DNA of 64,000 nt from positions 5,670,145 to 5,734,144 of the forward strand of contig NZ_AP018178.1 in assembly GCF_002368195.1 (NCBI RefSeq), in the 5' to 3' direction. The position numbers were made by a program, and so were the translations under genes. The first letter of the stretch is position 1; every line of letters begins with the position of its first letter. This stretch comes from Calothrix sp. NIES-2100. Lineage in GTDB: Bacteria; Cyanobacteriota; Cyanobacteriia; Cyanobacteriales; Nostocaceae. The notes below the pieces were generated by a model. The model had not been told where the DNA came from and did not search any database. It saw only the letters and a program-made list of their open reading frames with translations. This document shows positions 9,262 to 17,597 of the stretch, in pieces.

Positions 9262-9603
9262 AGGAAGAAAAACATTCCCATCATGAATTTACCCAGGCCA
9301 TAACTCGTAGGGGCGGGGTAACCCATTGGTGTCAACTTAAGCTCAAAGGCTTATCCCACAGGCATTTTACCCCACCCCTCAATCCCCTCCCCGTTTACGG
9401 GGAGGGGAGGTTTTGCGTCAGCAAAGCCGGGGTGGGGTAACGCGGATCTTGATGTTAAGTGAGAGAATTCGCTCATCAAGTCTTGGCAAGGGTTTCGCGT
9501 TAAGTTGACACGTATGGGGGTTACCCCGCCCCTACAATGTGGGATAATTGATTTTTTGCTATTTCCTCACCCTGTTTTGTCACCAATTAGGTGTAAGATT
9601 AGT
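9262..9603. other. Intergenic region occupied by a nested repeat
   Basis: Almost all of this gap is the composite inverted-repeat element described at 9308-9535. No gene. Confidence 0.5.
9308..9535. mobile_element. Composite MITE-like element: GTAGGGGCGGGGT hairpin with an inner GGTGTCAACTTAA element
   Basis: The outer arms GTAGGGGCGGGGTAACCC (from 9308) and GGTTACCCCGCCCCTAC (to 9535) are inverted. Inside them a second element starts with GGTGTCAACTTAA (9328-9340) and ends with TTAAGTTGACAC (9500-9511). The empty outer hairpin, with the same flanks, occurs at 40951-40977. Inner left ends recur at 27007, 51409 and 63981. No coding capacity. Confidence 0.7.
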
Positions 9604-10371
9604 TTACTCTTTTGCTAAAGTCTGTTTTTCTTTTGGTAATAAAGTAGTTTCATCCACAGTTGCATCGGCAATTATGGGATTGGCTAGATTCAAATGGGGT
9701 TTGATAATGAAACTCACTCCTATTGCCCAGGCGATCGCAACCATCCAACCTGCCAGTATATCACTAGGGAAGTGAACTCCTAAGTACAGCCTTGTCCAAG
9801 CAATAGCTAAGACATATAAGCTACCGCAAAGGCGGATCAACCAACGCCGAGGATGATTTATCGTCAAAATTAGCAAAATTATTACAAAGGTCATACTAGT
9901 CATTGCATGACCGCTGGGAAATGCATAATCAAACTCAGGAGCGCTGGATATCCACAGTTGGGGGCGCACTCGATGCATGAGTACCTTGGCGGTGCGGTTA
10001 ATAATGATACCGCCTAATGCTGTGGTGAGTACATAAGTTAGCGATCGCCACCACCGTCTTTGCCATAAAATGAAGGCGATCGCACTAACCATCGGTAAGA
10101 CAGTCCAAATCGAGCCTAACTTCGTCAGGATCACCGCCACCATATCTAATTGTGGCTGTGCTTGAGAGTGGACGGACAACAGAATCGGTACATCCCAAGG
10201 AAAGCCAGCCTGATTCTGCCATACCTTCATTGCTAAAATTTCAAAAAACTGAAACGGTAGATAGACTCCTATTAATAGGAGCAATAAAGAACGCCAATGG
10301 GCAATAAGTACGTTTTTGAGAAAACTTAGCGGCGAACGACGCTTATTAGTCGCTTGTTTCACAGGTTGCAT
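9604..10371 (-). CDS. PAP2 family phosphatase
   Basis: 255 residues with about six membrane spans and the three-part PAP2 signature: KVLMHRVRP (motif 1), PSGHAMTS (motif 2) and TRLYLGVHFPSD (motif 3, catalytic His). These enzymes remove phosphate from lipid phosphates or isoprenyl diphosphates at the membrane. It stands alone on the minus strand; the gap upstream should carry its promoter. The N-terminal Lys/Arg-rich 20 residues are cytoplasmic. Substrate not determinable. Confidence 0.88.
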   Translation of the reverse strand: MQPVKQATNKRRSPLSFLKNVLIAHWRSLLLLLIGVYLPFQFFEILAMKVWQNQAGFPWDVPILLSVHSQAQPQLDMVAVILTKLGSIWTVLPMVSAIAFILWQRRWWRSLTYVLTTALGGIIINRTAKVLMHRVRPQLWISSAPEFDYAFPSGHAMTSMTFVIILLILTINHPRRWLIRLCGSLYVLAIAWTRLYLGVHFPSDILAGWMVAIAWAIGVSFIIKPHLNLANPIIADATVDETTLLPKEKQTLAKE

Positions 10372-10926
10372 GATTTTTTATTGGTTTAATTTCACAATAA
10401 ATCTTAATTTTAGGCATATCCTCTAATTAAAGACAGAATTTGAGCATCCGCGATCGCTCTCGGATGTCTTAGCACTACTCACTTGGCTCTGAACTGGAAA
10501 CCCTTGAACTCAGGTGGGTAATTTTTATAGCAGCCACAACCAGAGAATCCCCTTCAATACCATGTATTATCAAAAATTTAAGTAATTTAGAACACGAGTA
10601 CCCTAGACTTTAAACCAACTTTATGATTAAAATACGGTAAGCCAGTCGGTTTTCCGTGTTTTATATGGAAATCTACAAAAAATCAATGGGCAGTTAAACC
10701 TAGCAAGACAAGCGATGCAAAAGCCGCAATCGCAGTTTGGCTCAAACAACTCCTAATCGGTTTTTTGTGGACTGGGGATTAACTCGACTAAAGCTTGAGT
10801 TTGGATAACCTTTGTGTTTCCTATCCCTTGAGCAGCACCATAACTGACCGAGCTTAGTGTACCACTAGGCTAAATTTCGCCTGCTTGACTTCATTACACT
10901 TGACACCCCCATTTCTGGATAGGAGT
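10372..10926. other. Intergenic region, possible decayed coding remnant
   Basis: 555 bp between divergent genes. A minus-strand frame of about 40 codons near 10752-10875 has protein-like composition but no start and no recognisable family. Otherwise only HIP1 sites are seen. Confidence 0.3.
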
Positions 10927-11724
10927 ATGCACTATTTATTACTACCAATCTTCAGCTTTTTTGTTGGCATCATTGTTGGGTTAACAGGAATTGGTGGAGC
11001 CTCTTTAATCACTCCCATGTTGATTTTTGTCTTCCAGGTTCCGCCTTCTATTGCTGTGAGTTCTGATGTGATGGCTGCAACGTTGATGAAGGTTGTTGGC
11101 AGTGTCAAGCACTGGCAGCAAAAAACCCTAGATGTGGAAGTTGTGAAATGGTTGGCATTGGGAAGTGTTCCTGGCTCCCTCTTTGGGGTAGGAATTTTGC
11201 ACTTTCTCAGACGCACTGGCGAGCATCATTTAGATAGCATTTTGCTGCGGATGCTGGGAGTGATGATTCTGTTAGTCACAGTGTTAGCGTTAGTACAATT
11301 ACTACTGTTAACTTTTTTCCCCAAGTTCATTTTACCTGAACTACCAAAGTTAGATTTAACAACTAACTTGGGTCGTTTTTTCACAATGCTCATCGGAGCA
11401 ATTTTGGGCTGCTTGGTAGGACTGACTAGCGTCTCCTCTGGCTCAATGTTTGCTTTGGTAATGATTGCCTTTTTCCGTTTGGATGCGCGTAAATTAGTGG
11501 GTACAGATATTTCCCAAGCGGCGATTTTATTACTATTTACTTCTCTAGGACATCTGACTCTAGGAACAGTAAATTGGAGCTTGGTAGTACCAATCTGGAT
11601 CGGATCGATTCCAGGTGTGTTACTAGGTGCAAAAATCTGCCAAATTGCTCCTCAACGCCCATTACGGTTTATTGTTTACGCAATTTTGATGATGGTTAGT
11701 TGGAAGTTAGTTTATCAAGTGTAG
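10927..11724 (+). CDS. Sulfite exporter TauE/SafE family protein (second copy)
   Basis: About 265 residues from ATG 10927 (the frame opens at a TTG at 10885). Eight or so membrane spans and the glycine-rich TSUP repeats FFVGIIVGLTGIGGASL near the N-terminus and IGAILGCLVGLTSVSSGSM in the second half. It is clearly diverged from the copy at 4650-5486 and has no DUF1634 partner, so the two probably differ in substrate. Predicted plasma-membrane anion transporter for sulfite or an organosulfur compound. Confidence 0.87.
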   Translation: MHYLLLPIFSFFVGIIVGLTGIGGASLITPMLIFVFQVPPSIAVSSDVMAATLMKVVGSVKHWQQKTLDVEVVKWLALGSVPGSLFGVGILHFLRRTGEHHLDSILLRMLGVMILLVTVLALVQLLLLTFFPKFILPELPKLDLTTNLGRFFTMLIGAILGCLVGLTSVSSGSMFALVMIAFFRLDARKLVGTDISQAAILLLFTSLGHLTLGTVNWSLVVPIWIGSIPGVLLGAKICQIAPQRPLRFIVYAILMMVSWKLVYQV

Positions 11725-11783
11725 GTCATTTGTCATTTGTCATTGGTAAGGTTTTTAGGTGTGGTTACTGGATGTCGATATGA

Positions 11784-12476
11784 TTATTTCACCCAAGGCA
11801 GCAAAGTGAATGTACCTCTTTCATACATGATCAACAAACCCAAGCCAATCAAGACAAAAGGGACAATATGATGACCGTAGCGATTTAAAACAGCAGCAAT
11901 GGCAGGGTGAAGGCTCAAGTAATAAGCGATCGCACACCAAACGCCTACCATTACCAAAAATACCATTAAAATTACTCCCAAGCTGGCGAGGTTATGACCA
12001 GCAAATAAGGGTATATATATACTAATATTGTCGCCACCATTAGCAATTGTGACTGCTGCTACTTTATAGGTTTGGGGATGCAGAATAGTCCAAATAAACG
12101 AAAGTATAAAATTACTGGGTGATGTTTGGGTAAAATTATCAGATACTGTCTGTACTTCTGTAGATTCTTGTTGCCCAGATATTAATTGTTTCAGACCAAT
12201 TGCAATTGGTAGTATCCCCAATAATCCAATCCATTCTCGTCGTACTACCAAGCCACCAAAAAAGCCTGGTAAGCTAGCCAGAATAATCGCTAAAAAACCA
12301 AGGTACTGACCAATTATGATATGTCGCCGTCGAAAGTTAGTATCTATTTGGGTAAAAAATAACAGTAGGATCAGTATGTCATCAATATTTGTAGCGGCGA
12401 AAGCGATGATTCCTTCCGTAAAAGCTGCCCCAAACTGAGTCATGGTGGATGGTGAGAATGTACAATTTACCACCAT
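11784..12476 (-). CDS. CadD-like transporter family protein (paralog 2 of 3)
   Basis: 230 residues; an internal ATG at 12443 (MTQFGAAFTEG) matches the usual family start better than the ATG at 12476. Signature stretches AFAATNIDDILILLLFF, GQYLGF, SLPGFFGGLV, IANGGDNISIYIPLF and PFVLIGLGLLIMYE are all present. It is divergent from the third paralog, sharing a gap of about 60 bp with a strong palindrome. Likely plasma-membrane exporter of cadmium or a related solute. Confidence 0.82.
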   Translation of the reverse strand: MVVNCTFSPSTMTQFGAAFTEGIIAFAATNIDDILILLLFFTQIDTNFRRRHIIIGQYLGFLAIILASLPGFFGGLVVRREWIGLLGILPIAIGLKQLISGQQESTEVQTVSDNFTQTSPSNFILSFIWTILHPQTYKVAAVTIANGGDNISIYIPLFAGHNLASLGVILMVFLVMVGVWCAIAYYLSLHPAIAAVLNRYGHHIVPFVLIGLGLLIMYERGTFTLLPWVK

Positions 12477-12491
12477 ACCAAATTAACACTG

Positions 12492-12515
12492 TACTCAGGA
12501 CTTTAGTCCTGAGTA
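12492..12515. promoter_or_regulatory. 11-bp perfect palindrome between divergent CadD-like genes
   Basis: TACTCAGGACT (12492-12502) and AGTCCTGAGTA (12505-12515) are exact inverted copies around TT. Its place in a 61-bp divergent gap makes a shared operator possible. It could instead be a dispersed palindromic repeat. Confidence 0.45.
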
Positions 12516-12537
12516 GCAATTTCATTTTTCTGAATAT

Positions 12538-13239
12538 ATGAATGAGTTAATTACTGCAATTAGCACAGGAATAGCCGCATTCAGTGCGACTAACATTGAT
12601 GATATTGTGATTTTGTTACTATTTTTTGCGCAAATTAATACTACATTCCGCCCTTGGCACATAGTTGCAGGTCAATATTTAGGTTTCACTGTATTGTTAA
12701 TACTCAGCCTTCCCGGATTTTTTGGTGGGTTAGTTGTACCCCAACGTTGGATTGGATTACTTGGTTTAATTCCTCTGACCATTGGGCTGAATAGTCTAGT
12801 AAATTGGCAAGCCAATGCATCAGAGGAATTAGTACTAGAAATAGAACAAGTTGAAAACTCAACTATTGCTAGTTTGATTTCTCCTAATATTTATACTGTG
12901 GCATCGCTGACAGTTGCTAATGGTAGCGATAACATTAGTGTGTATGTACCTTTGTTTGCTAACAATAATTTAGAAAATTTTATTGTGATTATTGTTGTAT
13001 TTTTTCTCCTTTTAGGAATATGGTGTTATGCAACATACCAATTAACCCATCAGAAAACCATAGCTAATTTCTTAACTCGATACAGCAACAATATTGTGCC
13101 TTTCGTCCTGATGGGTTTAGGTGCTTTTATTGTGTTGAAGAGCGAAGCTTTAAGCATAGTAAAGCTTGCTGTTACTTGTCTTTGTTTGACAATTCTGTTA
13201 AAAAATGATGACAATGCCCAGGAAATGGAAAAAAATTAG
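12538..13239 (+). CDS. CadD-like transporter family protein (paralog 3 of 3)
   Basis: 233 residues with AFSATNIDDIVILLLFF, GQYLGF, SLPGFFGGLVVP, VANGSDNISVYVPLF and PFVLMGLGAFIVL, close to the 5810-6451 paralog. The C-terminus carries an extra tail of about 30 residues, with a short hydrophobic stretch and then KNDDNAQEMEKN, not seen in the other two. It starts at ATG 12538 just after the palindromic gap and converges on cysK with 3 bp between stops. Confidence 0.82.
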   Translation: MNELITAISTGIAAFSATNIDDIVILLLFFAQINTTFRPWHIVAGQYLGFTVLLILSLPGFFGGLVVPQRWIGLLGLIPLTIGLNSLVNWQANASEELVLEIEQVENSTIASLISPNIYTVASLTVANGSDNISVYVPLFANNNLENFIVIIVVFFLLLGIWCYATYQLTHQKTIANFLTRYSNNIVPFVLMGLGAFIVLKSEALSIVKLAVTCLCLTILLKNDDNAQEMEKN

Positions 13240-13242
13240 GCA

Positions 13243-14205
13243 TTAAACCTTACTTAACCATTCGCTTTCTTCTGGATCTCTAAACAATGAGGTACTGAGG
13301 TAGCGTTCGCCAAAGCTGGGTTGTACCATGACGATGAGGCGACCTTCATTTTCTGGTCGTTGTGCGACTACAAGTGCAGCATATAAAGCTGCGCCAGCAG
13401 AAATACCTGAAAGTAATCCTTCTTCTTTTGCTAAACGACGGCTGTAAGATATAGCCTGTTCATCTGTAACTTCAATGACTTCATCGACTAAATCAGGACG
13501 GTAAATTGCTGGAACAAATCCGGGGCCTATCCCTTGAATTTTATGGGGGCCTGGTTTACCACCTGCTAATACAGGAGAATTGGTTGGTTCAACTGCGATC
13601 GCTTGAAAACTCGGTTTACGTTGTTTAATAACTTCTGACACACCTGTAATTGTCCCGCCAGTACCCACTCCCGCTATGAGGATATCTACTTGTCCATCTG
13701 TATCCGCCCAAATTTCTTCAGCGGTAGTTAAAGCATGAATTTGCGGATTCGCGGGGTTGCGGAACTGCTGCAACATATAGGCGTTGGGCGTTTTAGCAAC
13801 AATTTGCTCCGCCCGTGCGATCGCCCCCCGCATTCCTTCTACTCCTGGTGTTAACTCTAATTGTGCGCCAAAGGCTTTCAACATTGCCCGCCGTTCTTGG
13901 CTCATCGTGTCAGGCATCGCTAGAATAAGATGGTAGCCCTTGGCGGCTGCGACCATTGCTAGAGCAATACCTGTATTACCGGAGGTTGGCTCTACTAAAA
14001 CGGTTTTTCCTGGCTCTATCCAACCTGCTTGTTCTGCGGCTTCCACCATGCTGACACCAATTCTGTCTTTCACAGAAGAAGCTGGGTTCATGCTTTCTAG
14101 CTTCACCACAATTTGAGCAACTGCGCCCGCAGCTTGGGGAATCTTATTTAATTGAACTAAAGGCGTCCGTCCGACTAACTTTGTGATGTCTTTCGCTATC
14201 CGCAT
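13243..14205 (-). CDS. cysK: Cysteine synthase A (O-acetylserine sulfhydrylase)
   Basis: 320 residues, normal length. It joins O-acetylserine and sulfide to make cysteine. The PLP lysine is in SSVKDR (K46), the substrate loop is PTSGNTG (73-79), and the phosphate-binding loop is GVGTGGT. The start has a good ribosome-binding site, AGGAG, eight bases before ATG 14205. It lies 19 bp downstream of an Rrf2 regulator gene on the same strand, and cysE, whose product makes its substrate, is divergent just beyond. This is a coherent cysteine-synthesis locus. Confidence 0.95.
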   Translation of the reverse strand: MRIAKDITKLVGRTPLVQLNKIPQAAGAVAQIVVKLESMNPASSVKDRIGVSMVEAAEQAGWIEPGKTVLVEPTSGNTGIALAMVAAAKGYHLILAMPDTMSQERRAMLKAFGAQLELTPGVEGMRGAIARAEQIVAKTPNAYMLQQFRNPANPQIHALTTAEEIWADTDGQVDILIAGVGTGGTITGVSEVIKQRKPSFQAIAVEPTNSPVLAGGKPGPHKIQGIGPGFVPAIYRPDLVDEVIEVTDEQAISYSRRLAKEEGLLSGISAGAALYAALVVAQRPENEGRLIVMVQPSFGERYLSTSLFRDPEESEWLSKV

Positions 14206-14224
14206 CAGGGGTACTCCTGCGTAA

Positions 14225-14692
14225 CTAAATGTAATACATTGGACTCTGTTGTAAACGAGCCTCTCTTTGTTGGCATAAGTCTTGGAGTGTATAGCTTTTT
14301 AACACCTCTATCGAGGCGGTATTAGCTTGCTCCCAAACTTCTTGAACTAGACTCTTTTCCAGGGTGGGAGATGCTGAGTTGTCTTTGTCTTTGCGTTCAC
14401 CTTCCACCACAGTCACAATCTCCAATAAGGTAATTTGCCACGGTTCACGCACTAACACAAAACCTCCTTTAGAGCCGCGTTGACTCTGCACCACACCAGC
14501 ACGCCGCAGATTGGTCAAAATTTGTTCCAAATAGCGCTCCGGTATGGGTTGTTTAGCAGTAATCTCGCTCATTGTTAGAGGGACTTTTTTGCTGTGGTTG
14601 CTGGCTAACTCTAAAAGTGCTAGCAGTGCGTATTCAACTTTGGATGACAGATCCAAAAGAGCGTAAGTTTGGCTATTCAAGTCTGTACTCAC
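14225..14692 (-). CDS. Rrf2 family transcriptional regulator (CymR-like setting)
   Basis: 155 residues with an N-terminal winged helix of the Rrf2 family (KVEYALLALLELASN, PERYLEQILTNLRRAGVV, RGSKGGFVL). The only cysteine is C139, so it lacks the three-cysteine Fe-S site of IscR and NsrR. The start is a GTG at 14692; no ATG is available before residue 41. In Firmicutes the cluster-free Rrf2 protein CymR controls cysteine genes by binding CysK; the tight linkage to cysK here suggests similar control of this operon and perhaps of cysE across the divergent gap. Confidence 0.87.
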   Translation of the reverse strand: MSTDLNSQTYALLDLSSKVEYALLALLELASNHSKKVPLTMSEITAKQPIPERYLEQILTNLRRAGVVQSQRGSKGGFVLVREPWQITLLEIVTVVEGERKDKDNSASPTLEKSLVQEVWEQANTASIEVLKSYTLQDLCQQREARLQQSPMYYI

Positions 14693-14920
14693 TATACTAC
14701 GTGGTGTCGATTGGTTTATCGTATTTTATGCAGCTAAATTTTGATGAGTAGAAGCCTTGCGGCTGGTATTTAGACATCAAACCCTAACTTTGGCTGCTAA
14801 ATAAACATAAAAGCTATCGACTTACCGTAGATTATCTTATAAAATTCTGATAAATAGTTTGAATCTTTTGTAGAAATTTCAGAGCCTCGCCCATCAACGA
14901 CGTTTTCACCCAACTGATGT

Positions 14921-15646
14921 ATGTTACTAACTGACTTGCGAACAATTTATGAGCGCGACCCAGCAGCTCGTAACTGGCTAGAGGTATTGTTTTGTTATCC
15001 TGGGCTGCAAGCCTTGCTCTTTCATCGACTAGCGCACAGGCTGCATAAAACGGGGATTCCCTTTCTACCGAGATTTATTTCCCATCTGAGTCGGTTTTTC
15101 ACTGGGATTGAAATTCACCCAGGCGCAGTGATTGGTAAGGGAGTATTTATCGATCACGGTATGGGAGTAGTAATTGGCGAGACGGCGATCGTCGGTGACT
15201 ATGCCTTAATTTATCAAGGCGTTACCCTTGGTGGTACTGGTAAAGAAACTGGGAAACGCCATCCGACAATAGGTAGCCATGTAGTAGTGGGAGCCGGTGC
15301 CAAGGTTTTGGGAAATATTCAAATTGGCGATCGCGTCCGTGTCGGAGCCGGTTCGGTAGTATTGCGAGATGTACCCAGCGATACTACTGTTGTGGGTATT
15401 CCCGGAAGGATAACTCGTCAGAACAACGTAAATAGCGATGTTTTAGGTCATGGTAAAGTCCGGGACGTAGAAGCGGAAGCAATTCGGGCTTTATTTGAAC
15501 GAGTTAAAGCTTTAGAGAAACAGCTAGAACAGTTACATACTGAGTCCAATGTGTCACCAATTCAGATAGATGATGAAGTAATTGAAAGTAGTAATTTTGA
15601 TAGCGATCGCGTAATTGAAGACTTTCTCGATGGCGCAGGAATCTAA
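14921..15646 (+). CDS. cysE: Serine O-acetyltransferase
   Basis: 241 residues. It acetylates serine with acetyl-CoA, the first committed step to cysteine. A helical N-terminal part is followed by the left-handed beta-helix of hexapeptide repeats (about 60-165), with the active-site region FIDHGMGVVIGETA and GGTGKETGKRHPTIG. The C-terminal tail beyond residue 170 is long and acidic. It is transcribed divergently from the Rrf2-cysK operon across 228 bp, which fits joint regulation. Confidence 0.94.
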   Translation: MLLTDLRTIYERDPAARNWLEVLFCYPGLQALLFHRLAHRLHKTGIPFLPRFISHLSRFFTGIEIHPGAVIGKGVFIDHGMGVVIGETAIVGDYALIYQGVTLGGTGKETGKRHPTIGSHVVVGAGAKVLGNIQIGDRVRVGAGSVVLRDVPSDTTVVGIPGRITRQNNVNSDVLGHGKVRDVEAEAIRALFERVKALEKQLEQLHTESNVSPIQIDDEVIESSNFDSDRVIEDFLDGAGI

Positions 15647-15654
15647 CTCAGTTA

Positions 15655-15703
15655 GTCAACAGTCAACAGTCAACCGTCAACAGTCAACCGTCAACAGTCA
15701 ACA
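15655..15703. repeat. STRR heptamer repeat (GTCAACA/GTCAACC)
   Basis: About seven consecutive heptamers alternate between GTCAACA and GTCAACC. This is the CAACAGT-type short tandem repeat known from heterocystous cyanobacteria. Other tracts: 19231-19269, 34871-34926, 50571-50606. Confidence 0.85.
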
Positions 15704-15775
15704 ATCCCCATTTCATCCTGCTGTTCTACATTTCTCTCTGTGTTAGATATTGTGGAACAGAGCAGGAATATAGGA

Positions 15776-16531
15776 ATGTTGCTAAAAATTTCTCTGGAAT
15801 CTCCATTATTTATTTTCTTAATAGTTGTTAGTTTTTTATTGGTAACTTTTACTGCTTGGTTATCCCAACGTCCTTTAGAGTTAAGACCCTTTGGATTTGA
15901 TAATCTTATGCAGTTACTTACGTTACCATTTTTTATTTCACTATTATTGGAGCGTTCCTTAGAAGTTTTTATTACTACTTGGCGAGGCCCAACCACCGAA
16001 CAGTTAGAAGTTAGTATTCAACAACAAACTGCTCTGATTGCTGAAAGACGAAAAATTATAGCAGATCAACAACAAAATCAGATACCTTATTTGTCAGCCA
16101 ATCCGATCATAGTTAATCCATCAGCAGGAACTACTCTAGAACAGCAACTTATCCAAGATTTTAATCAAACTCCTGTAGACTCATTTCAGCAAATACAACC
16201 GTATATTGATGAACTAAATAATACAATTAATAATTTAAATACCCTAGAACGTGAGCGTTTAGCTTATAAGTCTAATACAAGAATCATAGCTTTATGGACA
16301 TCTCTTTTATGCGGTTTATTAATTAGTGCCATTGGTATTCGCTCGATTGAACCGCTAATTATACTTGATGCCAATAATCCAATTCAAATAATTATTTTTC
16401 GCTGTTTAGATGCATTGTTAACAGGTGGTTTAATTGCAGGCGGTAGTGAGGGAATACATAAGTTCACTCAAGTTTTTACTGATTTTTTAGAAGCTAGTTC
16501 CAGACAAGCTAAAGATAGGAGATTATCGTGA
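15776..16531 (+). CDS. Hypothetical membrane protein
   Basis: About 251 residues from ATG 15776, which has AGCAGGA eight bases upstream; an in-frame GTG at 15740 would add 12 residues. Two N-terminal spans (about 10-30 and 50-70) are followed by a Gln-rich soluble or coiled-coil part (about 75-175), then spans at about 180-200 and 215-235 ending in a glycine-rich GGLIAGGSEGIHKF motif. I do not know the function. The last segment resembles membrane proteins found near phage or pore genes, but that is weak evidence. Confidence 0.6.
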   Translation: MLLKISLESPLFIFLIVVSFLLVTFTAWLSQRPLELRPFGFDNLMQLLTLPFFISLLLERSLEVFITTWRGPTTEQLEVSIQQQTALIAERRKIIADQQQNQIPYLSANPIIVNPSAGTTLEQQLIQDFNQTPVDSFQQIQPYIDELNNTINNLNTLERERLAYKSNTRIIALWTSLLCGLLISAIGIRSIEPLIILDANNPIQIIIFRCLDALLTGGLIAGGSEGIHKFTQVFTDFLEASSRQAKDRRLS

Positions 16532-16576
16532 TCCAGCAAAGTAATATAATCGGGGAATCTCCAAATGTAAGTTTTT

Positions 16577-16945
16577 TCAAATTCTGCCCAAAGTCAAAAC
16601 GCCTGAAGCCATATCTGCAAATAATCGCATTGTTTTTAACCATTGACTACCAAGTAAAACTTCTGTAATTTCTTCACCAGCATAGACAGGAATTTCAAAC
16701 TCCTGTTGATCTAAGCGGATTTTTCCTAAATAAATTCTAAAAATTGTTATCCCCTGTGCTGTTCGTAATTGTCGTTCGCGTAAAAAGTTCCAACCTAGCC
16801 CTTCTAGATCCTGGGAATTAACTGCAAGTAATTCTGTAAATCCAGTATCCAGCATGGCAGTTACTGGTAGTTCTAATCCGTCAGCGGCAATCAACTCACT
16901 TTCAAAAAAAAGCTCACCATCACTGCCAAAATGTCCTTCAATCAT
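16577..16945 (-). CDS. Retropepsin-like aspartyl protease family protein
   Basis: 122 residues from ATG 16945. The aspartyl-protease motif MLDTGFTELLAV (catalytic Asp in D-T-G) and the later hydrophobic-G motif EVLLGSQWL mark a single-lobe, retropepsin-like fold that would work as a homodimer. Its start overlaps the stop of the 105-residue gene upstream by four bases (ATGA), so the pair is translationally coupled. Natural substrate is unknown; such small proteases are frequent in cyanobacteria. Confidence 0.75.
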   Translation of the reverse strand: MIEGHFGSDGELFFESELIAADGLELPVTAMLDTGFTELLAVNSQDLEGLGWNFLRERQLRTAQGITIFRIYLGKIRLDQQEFEIPVYAGEEITEVLLGSQWLKTMRLFADMASGVLTLGRI

Positions 16946-17259
16946 ATTCTCCCTGTTACCCCTGTTTCGTTGATCACAAAAATAAAAGGGATAGCATTTG
17001 GATGTTTTTGAATGCACATGTGGGTAACTATTTCTTCATCTTTATCAATAAAATAATCTCCACTATCTGCTTCTACTGCTATAAACCAGTTATAGTGAGT
17101 TTTTAGCAACTCTGGCTGGACGCGATCAAAAATTATTTTGCACCGTTGGTAATGTGCTTCTAGTGTACTTTGCCATTGAATTTTCTGTTCTTGGGTCCAT
17201 TTGATTTCCGGAAATAATCTTCCTCGACGCACTATATGATTCGGCTTAGTTTCAGTCAT
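16942..17259 (-). CDS. Hypothetical protein coupled to a retropepsin-like protein
   Basis: 105 soluble residues, starting at ATG 17259. The N-terminal half is basic (HIVRRGRLFPEIKW) and the rest has HYNWFIAVEADSGDYFIDKDEE and MCIQKHPNA, which look like part of a compact alpha/beta fold. The stop overlaps the start of the protease-like gene by four bases. Because the two are co-translated, it may be a partner, substrate or inhibitor of that protein. No family is named with confidence. Confidence 0.65.
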   Translation of the reverse strand: MTETKPNHIVRRGRLFPEIKWTQEQKIQWQSTLEAHYQRCKIIFDRVQPELLKTHYNWFIAVEADSGDYFIDKDEEIVTHMCIQKHPNAIPFIFVINETGVTGRI

Positions 17260-17393
17260 GGTTTGTCTTTCCTATCAACTCAAAAATAGTCGGTGAAAAT
17301 TAACGATTTTTGGTAAATAGACAATTTTGTAGGGGTAAAGCAATGAAAACTGCTGTAAGTATCATGCAAAACTTGACAAACATCGTCTTAGCT

Positions 17394-17588
17394 TAAGTAA
17401 AGAGGCGCAAAAAAACTGTAGACGCGGAGCGGCTTCTCGGAGAGTAGTATGTAACTAAAAGTAAAGTTTCCTCAAAATCTCTTCCCTTCTGACATCTGCT
17501 CACTGAGCGTTAACGTAGCGTCTTGTAGAAAAGTCGAAGTGTGCCCTCTGCCTTTTCATAACGACAATTTTTAACGCCGACTTACTTA
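17394..17588. mobile_element. MITE-like element, TAAGTA...TACTTA family (longer copy)
   Basis: Ends TAAGTAAAGAGGCG (17394) and CGCCGACTTACTTA (to 17588) are inverted and the outer bases could be a TA target duplication. The inside carries the GACGCGGAGCGGCTTCTCG repeat, probably a secondary insertion. Related copies: 28268-28398 and 37821-37944, plus a partial one near 23471-23516. This element fills most of the 338-bp gap between the 105-residue gene and the photolyase. Confidence 0.6.
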
Positions 17589-17597
17589 AGTATATCC

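Noticed and set aside
10752..10875. Minus-strand remnant with protein-like composition
   Set aside because: About 40 codons, no start, no recognisable motif; cannot be told from chance.
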